From an uncultured Eubacteriales bacterium (lineage in GTDB: Bacteria; Bacillota; Clostridia; Christensenellales; Aristaeellaceae): a DNA stretch of 23,301 nucleotides. The stretch is taken from the NCBI GenBank assembly GCA_900548145.1, contig URJB01000033.1, positions 1-23,301 on the forward strand, written 5' to 3'. A model generated the notes under the pieces. The model saw nothing but the letters and a program-made list of their open reading frames with translations, did no database searches and was not told where the DNA came from. Below, in pieces: positions 7,934-15,812 of the stretch; within the stretch, counting starts at the first letter, position 1; each line of letters starts with the position of its first letter. A program made the translations under genes and the position numbers.

Positions 7934-8798
7934 GGGGCGTCCACCGGGCCGTTGCGCCGCAGGGCAGCACCCCGCCGGAGGTCACGGCCAGCGCCAGATC
8001 GTCCGCCTCCGCCCGTCCGCCATACCGGCTGCACAGGCAGCGCTGGGCCACGTTCTGCAGCACCGTATAGCTGAAGCCCGTGGTGTAGCCGTTGATGAGG
8101 AAGAACAGCGGCGTGTCGCTCATGGCCTGTGCGCACAAATCGACCAGCCCGTACAGCTCGTTTTCCAGCTTCCAGACCTCGCCGTTGGGGCCCCGGCCAT
8201 AGCTGGGCGGGTCCATCAGAATGCCGTCGTAATGGTTGCCCCGGCGCAGCTCCCGCTGCACAAAGGCCTTTGCATCCTCAATGATAAAGCGGGTGTTTTC
8301 CTCCGGGATGCCGCTGAGGTCGCGGTTTTCCTTGGCCCAGAGCACCATGCCCTTGGCCGCGTCCACGTGGGTGACGTGGGCCCCCGCCGCCGCGCAGGCC
8401 AGCGTGGCCCCGCCGGTATAGGCGAACAGATTCAGCACCCTTGGCTGGCGCTTCCAGCCGGACGCGGAACGAATCTGCTCCTGCATAAAGGCCCAGTTGG
8501 CAGCCTGCTCCGGAAACAGGCCCGTGTGCTTGAAGCCCGTGGGCCGCACGTAGAACTTCAGCCCGTCCAGACCGATGGTCCACTTATCCGGCAGTTTTTC
8601 CCGGAAATCCCAATGCCCGCCGCCGGTCTCGGAGCGGGTATAGGTGGCCTGCGCCTTCTTCCACAGCTCGGGCCGGGCCTTGGGCCAAATCACCTGCGGG
8701 TCGGGCCGGCGCAGCAGAATCTTCCCCCACCGTTCCAGCTTTTCCCCGTCACCGGTATCCAGCACTTCGTAGTCCCGCCATTGATCGCAAAGATACAT
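7926..8798 (-). CDS. Class I SAM-dependent methyltransferase, COG1092 (RlmI/RlmK-like)
   Basis: A 290-residue methyltransferase, probably acting on 23S rRNA. Motif I reads NLFAYTGGATLACAAAGA, followed by THVDAAKG and the catalytic-loop DGILMDPPSYGRG, which match the RlmI/RlmK C-terminal domain. The N-terminal PUA domain of E. coli RlmI is missing, so this is the short form common in Firmicutes. AAGGAG precedes the ATG at 8796-8798. It lies about 60 bases after ileS, with a GC-rich hairpin between, and overlaps the pseudouridine synthase by 8 bases. Context supports a role in RNA modification; the exact base modified is unknown. Confidence 0.88.
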   Translation of the reverse strand: MYLCDQWRDYEVLDTGDGEKLERWGKILLRRPDPQVIWPKARPELWKKAQATYTRSETGGGHWDFREKLPDKWTIGLDGLKFYVRPTGFKHTGLFPEQAANWAFMQEQIRSASGWKRQPRVLNLFAYTGGATLACAAAGAHVTHVDAAKGMVLWAKENRDLSGIPEENTRFIIEDAKAFVQRELRRGNHYDGILMDPPSYGRGPNGEVWKLENELYGLVDLCAQAMSDTPLFFLINGYTTGFSYTVLQNVAQRCLCSRYGGRAEADDLALAVTSGGVLPCGATARWTPHD

Positions 8799-8820
8799 GT
8801 ATTTCTCCTTCAGACAAACG

Positions 8821-8850
8821 GCCCCGGGCGGGCGGCGGCCTGCCCGGGGC
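8821..8850 (-). terminator. GC-rich hairpin between ileS and the methyltransferase gene
   Basis: GCCCCGGGC (8821-8829) pairs perfectly with GCCCGGGGC (8842-8850). The following minus-strand sequence CGTTTGTCT is only weakly T-rich. It may be a partial terminator or an RNA-processing and stability element that lowers expression of the downstream genes relative to ileS. Confidence 0.4.
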
Positions 8851-8859
8851 AATCAGGGT

Positions 8860-11800
8860 TTAGGCCTTCTGAACGCTCAGCTTGGCCTTTTTGCCATTGA
8901 TGTCGCATTCCTTGCCGTCCACTGCCTCGCCGGAGGTCAGTTCGTCGGCCAGAACGCTCTTCATGATGAAGTCGCGGCCCGCTTCGATAGCGGCGCTCAG
9001 CTCGTCGTCGGCCTGATAGACCACCTGAATATGGTCGGTCACATCGTAGCCCGCATCCTTGCGCAGGTTCTGCAGCTTGGAGATCACCTCGCGCTGATAG
9101 CCTTCCACGATCAGCTCGGGGGTCAGGTTGCAGTCCAGCACCACGGTAACGCTGCCGTCCGTCTGGGCGGAGAAGCCGGGCTTCTGGGCGGCCTCGGTGA
9201 GCACGTCGTCCTTTTCCAGCTCCACCGGCGTGCCGTTTACGTCGAATTTCAGGGTTTCGCCCCGGGCGAAGGTGTCCACCACGTCATTGCCGTCCATGCC
9301 CTGCAGCGCCGTGCGGATGCCGCCCAGCAGCTTGCCGTACTTCGGGCCCAGCGTGCGCATCTGGGGCTTGAGGTTGTAGGTGGTGAAGGCCCGCGCGTCC
9401 TCGGTGAAGACCACGTTCTTCACGTTCAGCTCGTCCTCGGCCAGCTCCCGGAAGGCCTCGTCAAACTCGGTGCCCTTCACATACAGGCAGGCAGAGGGCT
9501 GACGCACCTTCAGGTTGGCGGCGGAGCGGCTGCTCAGGCCCAGACTGACCACCTCCCGCAGGGCGGCCATCTGGCGGTTCAGGTCTTCGTCGATCAGGGC
9601 TTCATCCGCCACGGGGAAGTCGCACAGATGCACGCTTTCCGGCGCGTCGGGATTCACGGAGATCACCAGATTCTGGTAAATATCCTCCGCCATGAAGGGT
9701 ACAAAGGGCGCGATGACCTTGCTCAGCGTCACCAGCACGTGGTACAGGGTGACAAAGGCGGCTTCCTTGGTCTCGTCCATGCCCTTGCCCCAGAAACGCT
9801 CACGGCAGCGGCGCACATACCAGTTGCTCAGGTCGTCCACCATGTCGGTGATGGCCCGGGCGGCCTCGGGAATGTGATAATTGCTCAGGTTGTCGTCCAC
9901 GTCCCGGATGGTGCTGTTCAGACGGCTCAGGATCCACTTGTCCATCAGGGTCAGGCTGACCTTGTCCATGGGGTGATCCTTGGGGTCGAAGTTGTCGATA
10001 TTGGCGTACAGCACGAAGAACGCGTAGGTGTTCTGCAGGGTGGACATGAACTTGCGCTGGCCTTCGTTGACGGCCTCGTCGCTGAAGCGGCTGGGCAGCC
10101 AGGGAGCGCTGGCCGTGTAGAAATACCAGCGGACCGCGTCCGCGCCCTGCTTATCCAGCACCGACCACGGGTCGACCACGTTGCCCAGATGCTTGGACAT
10201 CTTGCGGCCCTCCGCGTCCTGCACGTGACCCATCACGATGCAGTTTTCAAAGGGCGCGCGGTCGAACAGTAGGGTGGAAATGGCTTCCAGCGTGTAGAAC
10301 CAGCCCCGGGTCTGGTCGATGGCTTCGGAAATGAAGTTGGCCGGGAAGCGCTTTTCGAAGATACCCTTGTTTTCGAAGGGATAGTGCCACTGGGCGAAGG
10401 GCATGGAGCCGGAATCGTACCAGCAGTCGATGACGTCGGTGACGCGGGTCATGGGCTTGCCGCATTCCGGGCACTTGATCTGGATGGCGTCCACATAGGG
10501 GCGGTGCAGCTCCAGATCGTCCGCCACGGGGCCTATGGCCATTTCCTTCAATTCCTGACGGCTGCCGATGACGTGGACATGGCCCTCTTCGCAGCGCCAG
10601 ATGGGCAGGGGCGTGCCCCAGTAGCGTTCGCGGCTCAGGCCCCAGTCATGGACGTTTTCCAGCCACACGCCCATGCGGCCTTCCTTGATGTTGTCTGGCA
10701 GCCAGTTGATGGTGCGGTTATTGGCCACCAGCTGATCCCGCACGGCGGTCATCTTGATGTACCACGTGGGGCGGGGGTAGTACAGAAGGGGCGTATTGCA
10801 GCGCCAGCAGAAAGGATAATCGTGAGAGAAGGGCACGGCGGCGAACAGCAGTCCCCGCTCCTTCAGATCGTCCAGCACCAGCTTGTCCGCGTCCTTGACG
10901 AACACGCCCGGCCACTTGGTGTCGGCGGTCATGCAGCCCTGGGTGTCCACGAAGTTCACGAAGGGGATGTCGTTCTCCCGGCAGACCCGGTTATCGTCCT
11001 CACCAAAGGCGGGAGCGATATGAACGATGCCGGAACCGTCGGTCATGGTGACGTAATCATCGCAGATCACACGCCAGGCGGGCTTATCCAGTTTGCCCAC
11101 GGCGAAGTCGAACAGGGGCTCGTATTCCATGCCCTTCAGGTCGATACCGGGCATTTCCGCGTCATACTGCACTTCCTTGCCGCTGAAAACGGAGGAAACC
11201 AGCGCCTTGCCCATGATGTAATGTTTGCCCTCCACCGTGATGCGGCAGTAGGTATCATGGGGATTGACGCACAGCGCCAGGTTGCTGGGCAGCGTCCAGG
11301 GCGTGGTGGTCCATGCCAGCAGGTAAGTGTCCTCGCCCTTGACCTTGAACAGCACGAACGCGGAGGTCTCCTTCACATTCTTGTAGCCCTGCGCCACTTC
11401 GTGGCTGGACAGGGCGGTGCCGCAGCGGGGGCAGTAGGGCGCGATCTTGTGGCCCAGATACAGCAGACCCTTTTCGTAAATTTTCTTCAGGCTCCACCAC
11501 TCGGACTCGATATAATCGTCCTTGTAGGTGATATAGGGATGCTCCATATCCGCCCAGTAGCCGACCCGGTCAGACATTTCTTCCCATTCATGCTGGTATT
11601 TCCAGACGCTTTCCTTGCACTTCTTGATGAAGGGCTCGATACCGTAGGCCTCGATCTGGGGCTTGCCGTCCAGCCCCAGCTGCTTTTCCACTTCCAGCTC
11701 CACAGGCAGGCCGTGGGTGTCCCACCCGGCCTTGCGCAGCACATCCTTGCCCTTCATGGTCTGGAAACGCGGGATCAGGTCCTTGATGGCGCGGGTCTCG

Positions 11801-11976
11801 ATATGGCCGATATGGGGGCGGCCGTTAGCCGTAGGCGGGCCGTCAAAGAACGTAAAGCGTTCCGCGCCGTCCCGGCAGTGGAAGCACTTTTCGATGATGC
11901 CCTTTTCTTTCCACAGGCGGAGCGTTTCTTTTTCGCGCTCCACAAACTTCATGTCCGTTGGAACCTTGCGATACAT
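8860..11976 (-). CDS. ileS: Isoleucyl-tRNA synthetase, type 2
   Basis: A 1038-residue class I synthetase that charges tRNA-Ile. The class I signature HIGH is at 55-58 (GRPHIGHIE) and the KMSKS-loop is KMSKH at 592-596. The CP1 editing domain is present with WTTTPWTLPSN at about 220-230. CPRCG and CPECG pairs lie in the insertion domains. The C-terminus lacks the cysteine zinc finger that ends type 1 enzymes. Overall length and motifs therefore fit the eukaryote-like type 2 group, whose known members include naturally mupirocin-tolerant enzymes. AAGGAGG lies ten bases before the ATG. Expression is governed by an upstream isoleucine T-box, and three RNA-modification genes follow on the same strand. 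Confidence 0.97.
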   Translation of the reverse strand: MYRKVPTDMKFVEREKETLRLWKEKGIIEKCFHCRDGAERFTFFDGPPTANGRPHIGHIETRAIKDLIPRFQTMKGKDVLRKAGWDTHGLPVELEVEKQLGLDGKPQIEAYGIEPFIKKCKESVWKYQHEWEEMSDRVGYWADMEHPYITYKDDYIESEWWSLKKIYEKGLLYLGHKIAPYCPRCGTALSSHEVAQGYKNVKETSAFVLFKVKGEDTYLLAWTTTPWTLPSNLALCVNPHDTYCRITVEGKHYIMGKALVSSVFSGKEVQYDAEMPGIDLKGMEYEPLFDFAVGKLDKPAWRVICDDYVTMTDGSGIVHIAPAFGEDDNRVCRENDIPFVNFVDTQGCMTADTKWPGVFVKDADKLVLDDLKERGLLFAAVPFSHDYPFCWRCNTPLLYYPRPTWYIKMTAVRDQLVANNRTINWLPDNIKEGRMGVWLENVHDWGLSRERYWGTPLPIWRCEEGHVHVIGSRQELKEMAIGPVADDLELHRPYVDAIQIKCPECGKPMTRVTDVIDCWYDSGSMPFAQWHYPFENKGIFEKRFPANFISEAIDQTRGWFYTLEAISTLLFDRAPFENCIVMGHVQDAEGRKMSKHLGNVVDPWSVLDKQGADAVRWYFYTASAPWLPSRFSDEAVNEGQRKFMSTLQNTYAFFVLYANIDNFDPKDHPMDKVSLTLMDKWILSRLNSTIRDVDDNLSNYHIPEAARAITDMVDDLSNWYVRRCRERFWGKGMDETKEAAFVTLYHVLVTLSKVIAPFVPFMAEDIYQNLVISVNPDAPESVHLCDFPVADEALIDEDLNRQMAALREVVSLGLSSRSAANLKVRQPSACLYVKGTEFDEAFRELAEDELNVKNVVFTEDARAFTTYNLKPQMRTLGPKYGKLLGGIRTALQGMDGNDVVDTFARGETLKFDVNGTPVELEKDDVLTEAAQKPGFSAQTDGSVTVVLDCNLTPELIVEGYQREVISKLQNLRKDAGYDVTDHIQVVYQADDELSAAIEAGRDFIMKSVLADELTSGEAVDGKECDINGKKAKLSVQKA

Positions 11977-12048
11977 GTTGGGGATGCCTCCTTAGTGAAG
12001 AATGGAGAATGATTCCCGGCTGACCGGGAGGATGCGGGCCGAACCCAT

Positions 12049-12297
12049 AAAAAAAGTCCGTCCCGAAAACGGGACGGAGAATGATCGACATCATGCTTCC
12101 GCGGTACCACCCGAATTGACGGCGAATCGCCGCCCGCTCCTGTGTGCTCTGTATCGGGAGCTCCCGGGCCGTCCTCCCCTTTGAGGATCGAGCGGCCAGC
12201 TCCAAGGCGATGGGCTTTTACTTTCTGCCGTCCGGCTCGCACCCTCCCGGACTCGCTTTGGCAGAGGGATGGCAAAAACCGCCCTTGTCATTGCTTC
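12049..12297 (-). promoter_or_regulatory. T-box riboswitch leader of ileS (isoleucine)
   Basis: The T-box core GGTGGTACCGCGG is at 12099-12111 on the minus strand. It is followed by a terminator: TCCGTCCCG (12070-12078) and CGGGACGGA (12057-12065) around a TTTT loop, then seven T residues ending near 12049. In Stem I a distal hairpin GTCCGG/CCGGAC is visible. The sequence ATC (12211-12209) directly precedes GCCTTGG of the basal stem. The proS leader has CCC at the equivalent place before GCCTTTGG, so ATC is the likely specifier, matching isoleucine. Uncharged tRNA-Ile would stabilise the antiterminator and allow transcription of ileS. Confidence 0.93.
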
Positions 12298-12303
12298 GGA
12301 GGT

Positions 12304-12332
12304 ATTATAGCGAAAAATCAGAAGAAAGTAAA
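12304..12332 (-). promoter_or_regulatory. Promoter of the ileS T-box transcript
   Basis: On the minus strand TTTACT (12327-12332) and a perfect TATAAT (12304-12309) are separated by 17 bases. Transcription would begin near 12297, right at the start of the T-box leader. Confidence 0.85.
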
Positions 12333-12372
12333 GCCCCAAAAACCTTTTGAGCCTCGTTATCGGGCGAACCGC

Positions 12373-13950
12373 TCACTTTTTCTTCTTTTTGCGGAAGGGC
12401 CAGACCGCCGCCCCCGCCGCCAGAACGAAGCAGACGACGGAATAGACGGACAGGTCTCCGGCCAGCGGCGTCGTAGTGTGCAGCAGTGCGCCGGTCAAAA
12501 GAAGCCCGCAGCCAAGCAGTGCCCCGCAGACCTTCTCCACCGAGCCGCGCACCAGTTCCGCCATATCTTCGCCCGGATGGTGCTCGATGCCCAAATTGGC
12601 CTCGCCTTTCAGGCCGGTATGAAGGATATCCGCGATCAATGCGGGGATTTCCAGCGATTTGCGAGTGCTTTCGTACAGTGCGCCCGCATCCTGCGTCAGC
12701 TGACTGCGCCAGTCCACATCTGCCAGCACCCGCCGTCCCAGCCGGGCCGTGACCACGCTCATCACGTTCAGTTCCGGGCTCAGCTCCGCCACAACGCCCT
12801 CGATGGTGGCCAGTCCCCGGGCCAGCATGGTCAGGCTGGAGGGCATGGCGATGCCGTTCTGGTGCATGACCTCGGTCATGTCCTGCATCACCTCCGCCAG
12901 ATCCATGGTGCCCAGGTCGGCGGAGGCGTACTTTTCCAGCAAATCCTCCATATCCCGGTACAGCCGGTGCTTGTCCGGCTTCTGGCGGAATTCGCCCAGC
13001 CCCAGCACCGCGTCCCGGCAGGCGTTCACGTCGCCCCGGGCCACGCCGGTGATGGCCTTGCCGATCAGCTCCCGCTGCCGGTCGCTGAGGGAGCCCATCA
13101 TGCCCATGTCCAGCCAGACGATCTTACCCTCCCGCACCCGCAGGTTGCCGGGGTGAGGGTCGGCATGGAAGAAGCCGTCATCCATGATCTGCTTGACGTA
13201 ATTGTCCGCCAGCTTGGCCCCGATCTCGCTGAGGTCGTAGCCGGCGGCGGCCAGCTCGTCCTTTTGGGCGATGCCCACGCCGTCGATGCGCTCCATCACC
13301 AGTACGGTGGTGGTGGTATAGTCCCGGTACAGGGCGGGCGACGTGACAAAAGCCACGTCCTCGTTCAGCTTGCGGAACCGCTCCAGATTGGCGGCCTCGG
13401 TCTGGAAATTCATCTCCTCCTGCGCCACCACCCACATTTCGTCCAAGACCTGATTAAAGTCCACCAGTTCGTTCACCGGCGCGTACTTGAGCAGCTTGCA
13501 GGCCTGCTTCAGCAGCAGGATATCCCGGCTCATGACCTCGTGTATGCCCTGCCGCTGAACCTTCACCACCACTTTTTCGCCGGTCTGCAGCGTGGCGGCG
13601 TGAGCCTGCGCAATGGAGGCGCTGCCCAGCGCCTGCTGGTCGAACGACGAAAAGACCTCCTCCAGAGGTCTTCCGTAGGCGTTTTCGATCTGGTTCTTTA
13701 CCTGTTCAAAGGGGATGGGAGCCACATCGCTGCGAAGCCGGGTCAGGGCTTCGCAGTAGGCCTTGGGCAGAATATCCGACCGCATGGAAAGAATCTGCCC
13801 CAGTTTGATAAACGTGGGACCCAGTTCCTCGATGATGGCGCAGAGCTTGTCCGGCGTGATGCCCTTGGTGATCTCGTGGCGGCGCACCACCTCCACGATC
13901 TCCATCAGGCGCTGCCGGTTGTCGCTCCGACCGTTATTCCGCGCTGCCAT
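12373..13950 (-). CDS. UbiB/AarF (ABC1) family atypical kinase-like protein
   Basis: A 525-residue protein of the UbiB family. It shows the N-terminal KxGQ-type motif in GPTFIKLGQILSMR, the Ala-rich nucleotide loop GSASIAQAHAA, the VVVKVQRQG lysine strand, FFHADPHPGN and the metal-binding LDMGMMG. Two hydrophobic segments near the C-terminus (GALLGCGLLLTGALL and VYSVVCFVLAAGAAVW) would anchor it in the membrane, and it ends in a Lys-rich tail. UbiB homologues support ubiquinone synthesis in respirers and are thought to be lipid-related ATPases. In a presumed anaerobe the role is unknown. The start overlaps the end of the phasin-like gene by 17 bases, implying coupled translation. Confidence 0.92.
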   Translation of the reverse strand: MAARNNGRSDNRQRLMEIVEVVRRHEITKGITPDKLCAIIEELGPTFIKLGQILSMRSDILPKAYCEALTRLRSDVAPIPFEQVKNQIENAYGRPLEEVFSSFDQQALGSASIAQAHAATLQTGEKVVVKVQRQGIHEVMSRDILLLKQACKLLKYAPVNELVDFNQVLDEMWVVAQEEMNFQTEAANLERFRKLNEDVAFVTSPALYRDYTTTTVLVMERIDGVGIAQKDELAAAGYDLSEIGAKLADNYVKQIMDDGFFHADPHPGNLRVREGKIVWLDMGMMGSLSDRQRELIGKAITGVARGDVNACRDAVLGLGEFRQKPDKHRLYRDMEDLLEKYASADLGTMDLAEVMQDMTEVMHQNGIAMPSSLTMLARGLATIEGVVAELSPELNVMSVVTARLGRRVLADVDWRSQLTQDAGALYESTRKSLEIPALIADILHTGLKGEANLGIEHHPGEDMAELVRGSVEKVCGALLGCGLLLTGALLHTTTPLAGDLSVYSVVCFVLAAGAAVWPFRKKKKK

Positions 13951-14326
13951 CCTTTTCGTCCTCGTCTTTCGCTTCGGTTTCCTCCGCCGTCTTCCCGGCC
14001 CGCTCCCGGGCGGCGATGCGCTCCTTCAGCGCGGCCAGCTGTTCCTCATCCATGCCGTCCACAGCGTTCATCAGGTCGTCCTCCGGGTAGATCACGTGAA
14101 CGCGGACGTTATCCTTCACGCTTTGCTTGACCGTTTCCACGTTTTCCCGGACGTTTTCCTTCAGATTGCGCTTCAGTTCTTCATTCAGCACCTTGCCCTG
14201 TTCCACGGTCACTTCTCCCCGCTTGGAGAGCGCTTCCAGCACCTCGCCGCCCTTTTCCTTTGCAATGGCCGCAGCGCCGATACCGGCCAAAATCAACTTC
14301 CGAAGTCCGCTGGTGATCTGATCCAT
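13934..14326 (-). CDS. Phasin-like coiled-coil protein (PhaF-like)
   Basis: A 130-residue soluble protein. Residues 1-25 are an amphipathic or hydrophobic helix (LRKLILAGIGAAAIAKEKG). A long charged heptad region follows (about 25-75, including VEQGKVLNEELKRNLKENV), and the tail is very acidic and Lys/Glu-rich. This is the layout of the small phasin-like or polyhydroxyalkanoate-regulator proteins often found beside UbiB/AarF genes. Two ATGs are close together; the first is only two bases from AAGGAGG, whereas the second (14324-14326) is spaced eight, so the second is chosen. The 17-base overlap with the kinase-like gene suggests the two products work together. Function is inferred only from context. 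Confidence 0.75.
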   Translation of the reverse strand: MDQITSGLRKLILAGIGAAAIAKEKGGEVLEALSKRGEVTVEQGKVLNEELKRNLKENVRENVETVKQSVKDNVRVHVIYPEDDLMNAVDGMDEEQLAALKERIAARERAGKTAEETEAKDEDEKDGSAE

Positions 14327-14380
14327 GTTCATTTCCTCCTTGTGTATATTCGCAATCCGTTAGATAGGGGGGTGTCAAAC

Positions 14381-15049
14381 TTATTCCCGGTAGCGCTCCA
14401 TCATTTCCTTAAACAGCTCCTGCGTGGAGGGCGGGGTAAAGGTGATGGCGTTGGCCCCGGCGGCGATGGTCTGCCGGATGCTTTCGCCGGTTTTGCCGCC
14501 GGAGGCGATGATCGGCACCTGCGGATTCTTTTCCCGGATCAGGCGCACCACGTCCGGCGTTCGGGGCCCTGCGGCCACGTTGAGGATGGACGCGCCCGCC
14601 CGAAGCCGGGCCTCGATATCCGTATCCTCCTTGGTGACGGTGATAATGACCGGAATATCCACGGCCTTGACCACCGCCAGCAGGTTCAAATCGGAGATCG
14701 GCGCGTTCAGCACCACGCCCATGGCTCCCTGACATTCCACATCCTTGGCCAGCGAGACCGTGCGAAGGCCCTTGGTGGTTCCTCCGCCCACGCCGCAAAA
14801 CACCGGAATGTAGGACGCTTTGATAATGGCGTCGCTGATGGCCTGCTGGGGCGTGAAGGGATAAACGGCGAATACCGCGTCCGCGTCGCAGTTGCGGATG
14901 ATCGCCAGATCGGTGGTAAACACAAAGCTCTTGATGCGGCGGCCGTTGATGACGATGCCGCTGGCCGAATAAACCTCCGGCGGAATTTTCAGGATATTGT
15001 GTCTGAGCTGGCTTTCCACCGTGGGGAAGGGGGGCTTGCTTTCACACAT
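14381..15049 (-). CDS. TIM-barrel (beta/alpha barrel) domain protein of unknown function
   Basis: A 222-residue protein with alternating beta/alpha repeats. Strands are visible as SFVFTTD, AVFAVYPF, PVFCGVGGG, GVVLNAP, PVIITVTK, SILNVAAG and PIIASGGKTGES. The last is a typical phosphate-binding strand 7 loop, and AITFTPPS would be strand 8. This resembles phosphate-binding barrels such as NanE or thiazole synthase-like proteins, but no specific family reaction is supported. AGAGGTG precedes the ATG at 15047-15049; the frame stays open upstream through the promoter, so the longer start is rejected. The phasin-like gene follows after 54 bases. Confidence 0.75.
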   Translation of the reverse strand: MCESKPPFPTVESQLRHNILKIPPEVYSASGIVINGRRIKSFVFTTDLAIIRNCDADAVFAVYPFTPQQAISDAIIKASYIPVFCGVGGGTTKGLRTVSLAKDVECQGAMGVVLNAPISDLNLLAVVKAVDIPVIITVTKEDTDIEARLRAGASILNVAAGPRTPDVVRLIREKNPQVPIIASGGKTGESIRQTIAAGANAITFTPPSTQELFKEMMERYRE

Positions 15050-15115
15050 CGGCTTCACCTCTTTTTGATTTGAAAAAAGCGGCGGAAAAGGGAGGGCTTT
15101 CCTAACCGCGAGTAC

Positions 15116-15143
15116 AGTATACCACGGGCAAACCGCTTTCCAA
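15116..15143 (-). promoter_or_regulatory. Promoter of the TIM-barrel gene
   Basis: On the minus strand TTGGAA (15138-15143) and TATACT (15116-15121) are separated by 16 bases. It probably also serves the phasin-like and UbiB-like genes, since I found no good promoter between them. Confidence 0.65.
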
Positions 15144-15217
15144 ACCGTCATCGAGGAAAAAATGCTCAAGTTTTACACATTTCGGGGAAATTGACTACTA
15201 TTTTTCGTTCGGCGGCC

Positions 15218-15742
15218 CTACAGGCGAAGCAGCCCGGCAAGCCGTTCCACGTTTTCCTCCACCGGGCGCGTTCCGTCCACCACGACAACCGGGCAGGACA
15301 GCGTCCGCGCCCAACTTTCGGCATAGTCCTCCGGGCGTGCTGCCGCTGTTTGGAAAAAGACTTCCTCCGATTCGTACAGATCGCCGCCCGGCTTCATCCT
15401 GCCGCCGAATTTCTGAAAGGAACGGTCTCGCACCCGCCGCAGGCGAATCTCTTTCGGCACCTCGATCAGCACCGCGTACTGATACAGCGGCAGAATAGCG
15501 CTGCCGTAATCTCCCTTCACCGCCGCAAACACAAAATCGCCGTGCCGGCGGACTTCCTCCATCAGCAGCGCTTCCGCTTCAGCACGGGTTCTCGGATTCG
15601 CATAGGGCTCGTCGGCGGCGTTTCGGGAAAAATACAGGTTTTCATTATCAATGAAATAAAGCCCCATTTTTTCGGCCAGTGCTCTGCCCAGCGTACTTTT
15701 TCCGCAGCCGTTCAGACCGCATACCACGATGCCCTTTGCCAT
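15218..15742 (-). CDS. P-loop kinase-like ATPase (adenylate/shikimate kinase-like fold)
   Basis: A 174-residue P-loop protein. The Walker A motif GLNGCGKST is at 9-17, directly after the first strand. LYFIDNENLYF gives a substrate-site Asp, VLIEVPKEIRLRRVRDRS is a typical LID-like Arg-rich segment, and VVVVDGTRPVEENVERL is the usual final strand-helix of small nucleoside or metabolite kinases. The substrate is unknown. The ATG follows GAAGG. It lies 70 bases downstream of the interrupted EFR1 gene on the same strand, so the two may share a transcript. Confidence 0.8.
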   Translation of the reverse strand: MAKGIVVCGLNGCGKSTLGRALAEKMGLYFIDNENLYFSRNAADEPYANPRTRAEAEALLMEEVRRHGDFVFAAVKGDYGSAILPLYQYAVLIEVPKEIRLRRVRDRSFQKFGGRMKPGGDLYESEEVFFQTAAARPEDYAESWARTLSCPVVVVDGTRPVEENVERLAGLLRL

Positions 15743-15812
15743 AGCGCGCCTTCTTTCTGTCTGTCAGTGTTTCCTACTGCCGGTTGATCGTACTCGTTTT
15801 AGCCGCCGGGAA

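Noticed and set aside
8797..12012. Two long plus-strand frames (491 and 542 codons) opposite ileS
   Set aside because: They are shadows of a certain gene in GC-rich sequence; composition is odd and no motif is present.
12004..12085. Direct repeat GGAGAATGAT at 12004 and 12076 in the ileS leader
   Set aside because: Two 10-base copies flanking the T-box terminator; no mechanism is evident and chance or a small duplication explains it.
12142..14130. 662-codon plus-strand frame across the ileS leader and UbiB-like gene
   Set aside because: It runs through the T-box leader and the real gene on the other strand and encodes nothing recognisable.
14373..14378. TTGACA (minus strand) before the phasin-like gene as a promoter
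   Set aside because: No acceptable -10 box lies 15-19 bases downstream; the nearest TATACA is 23 bases away.
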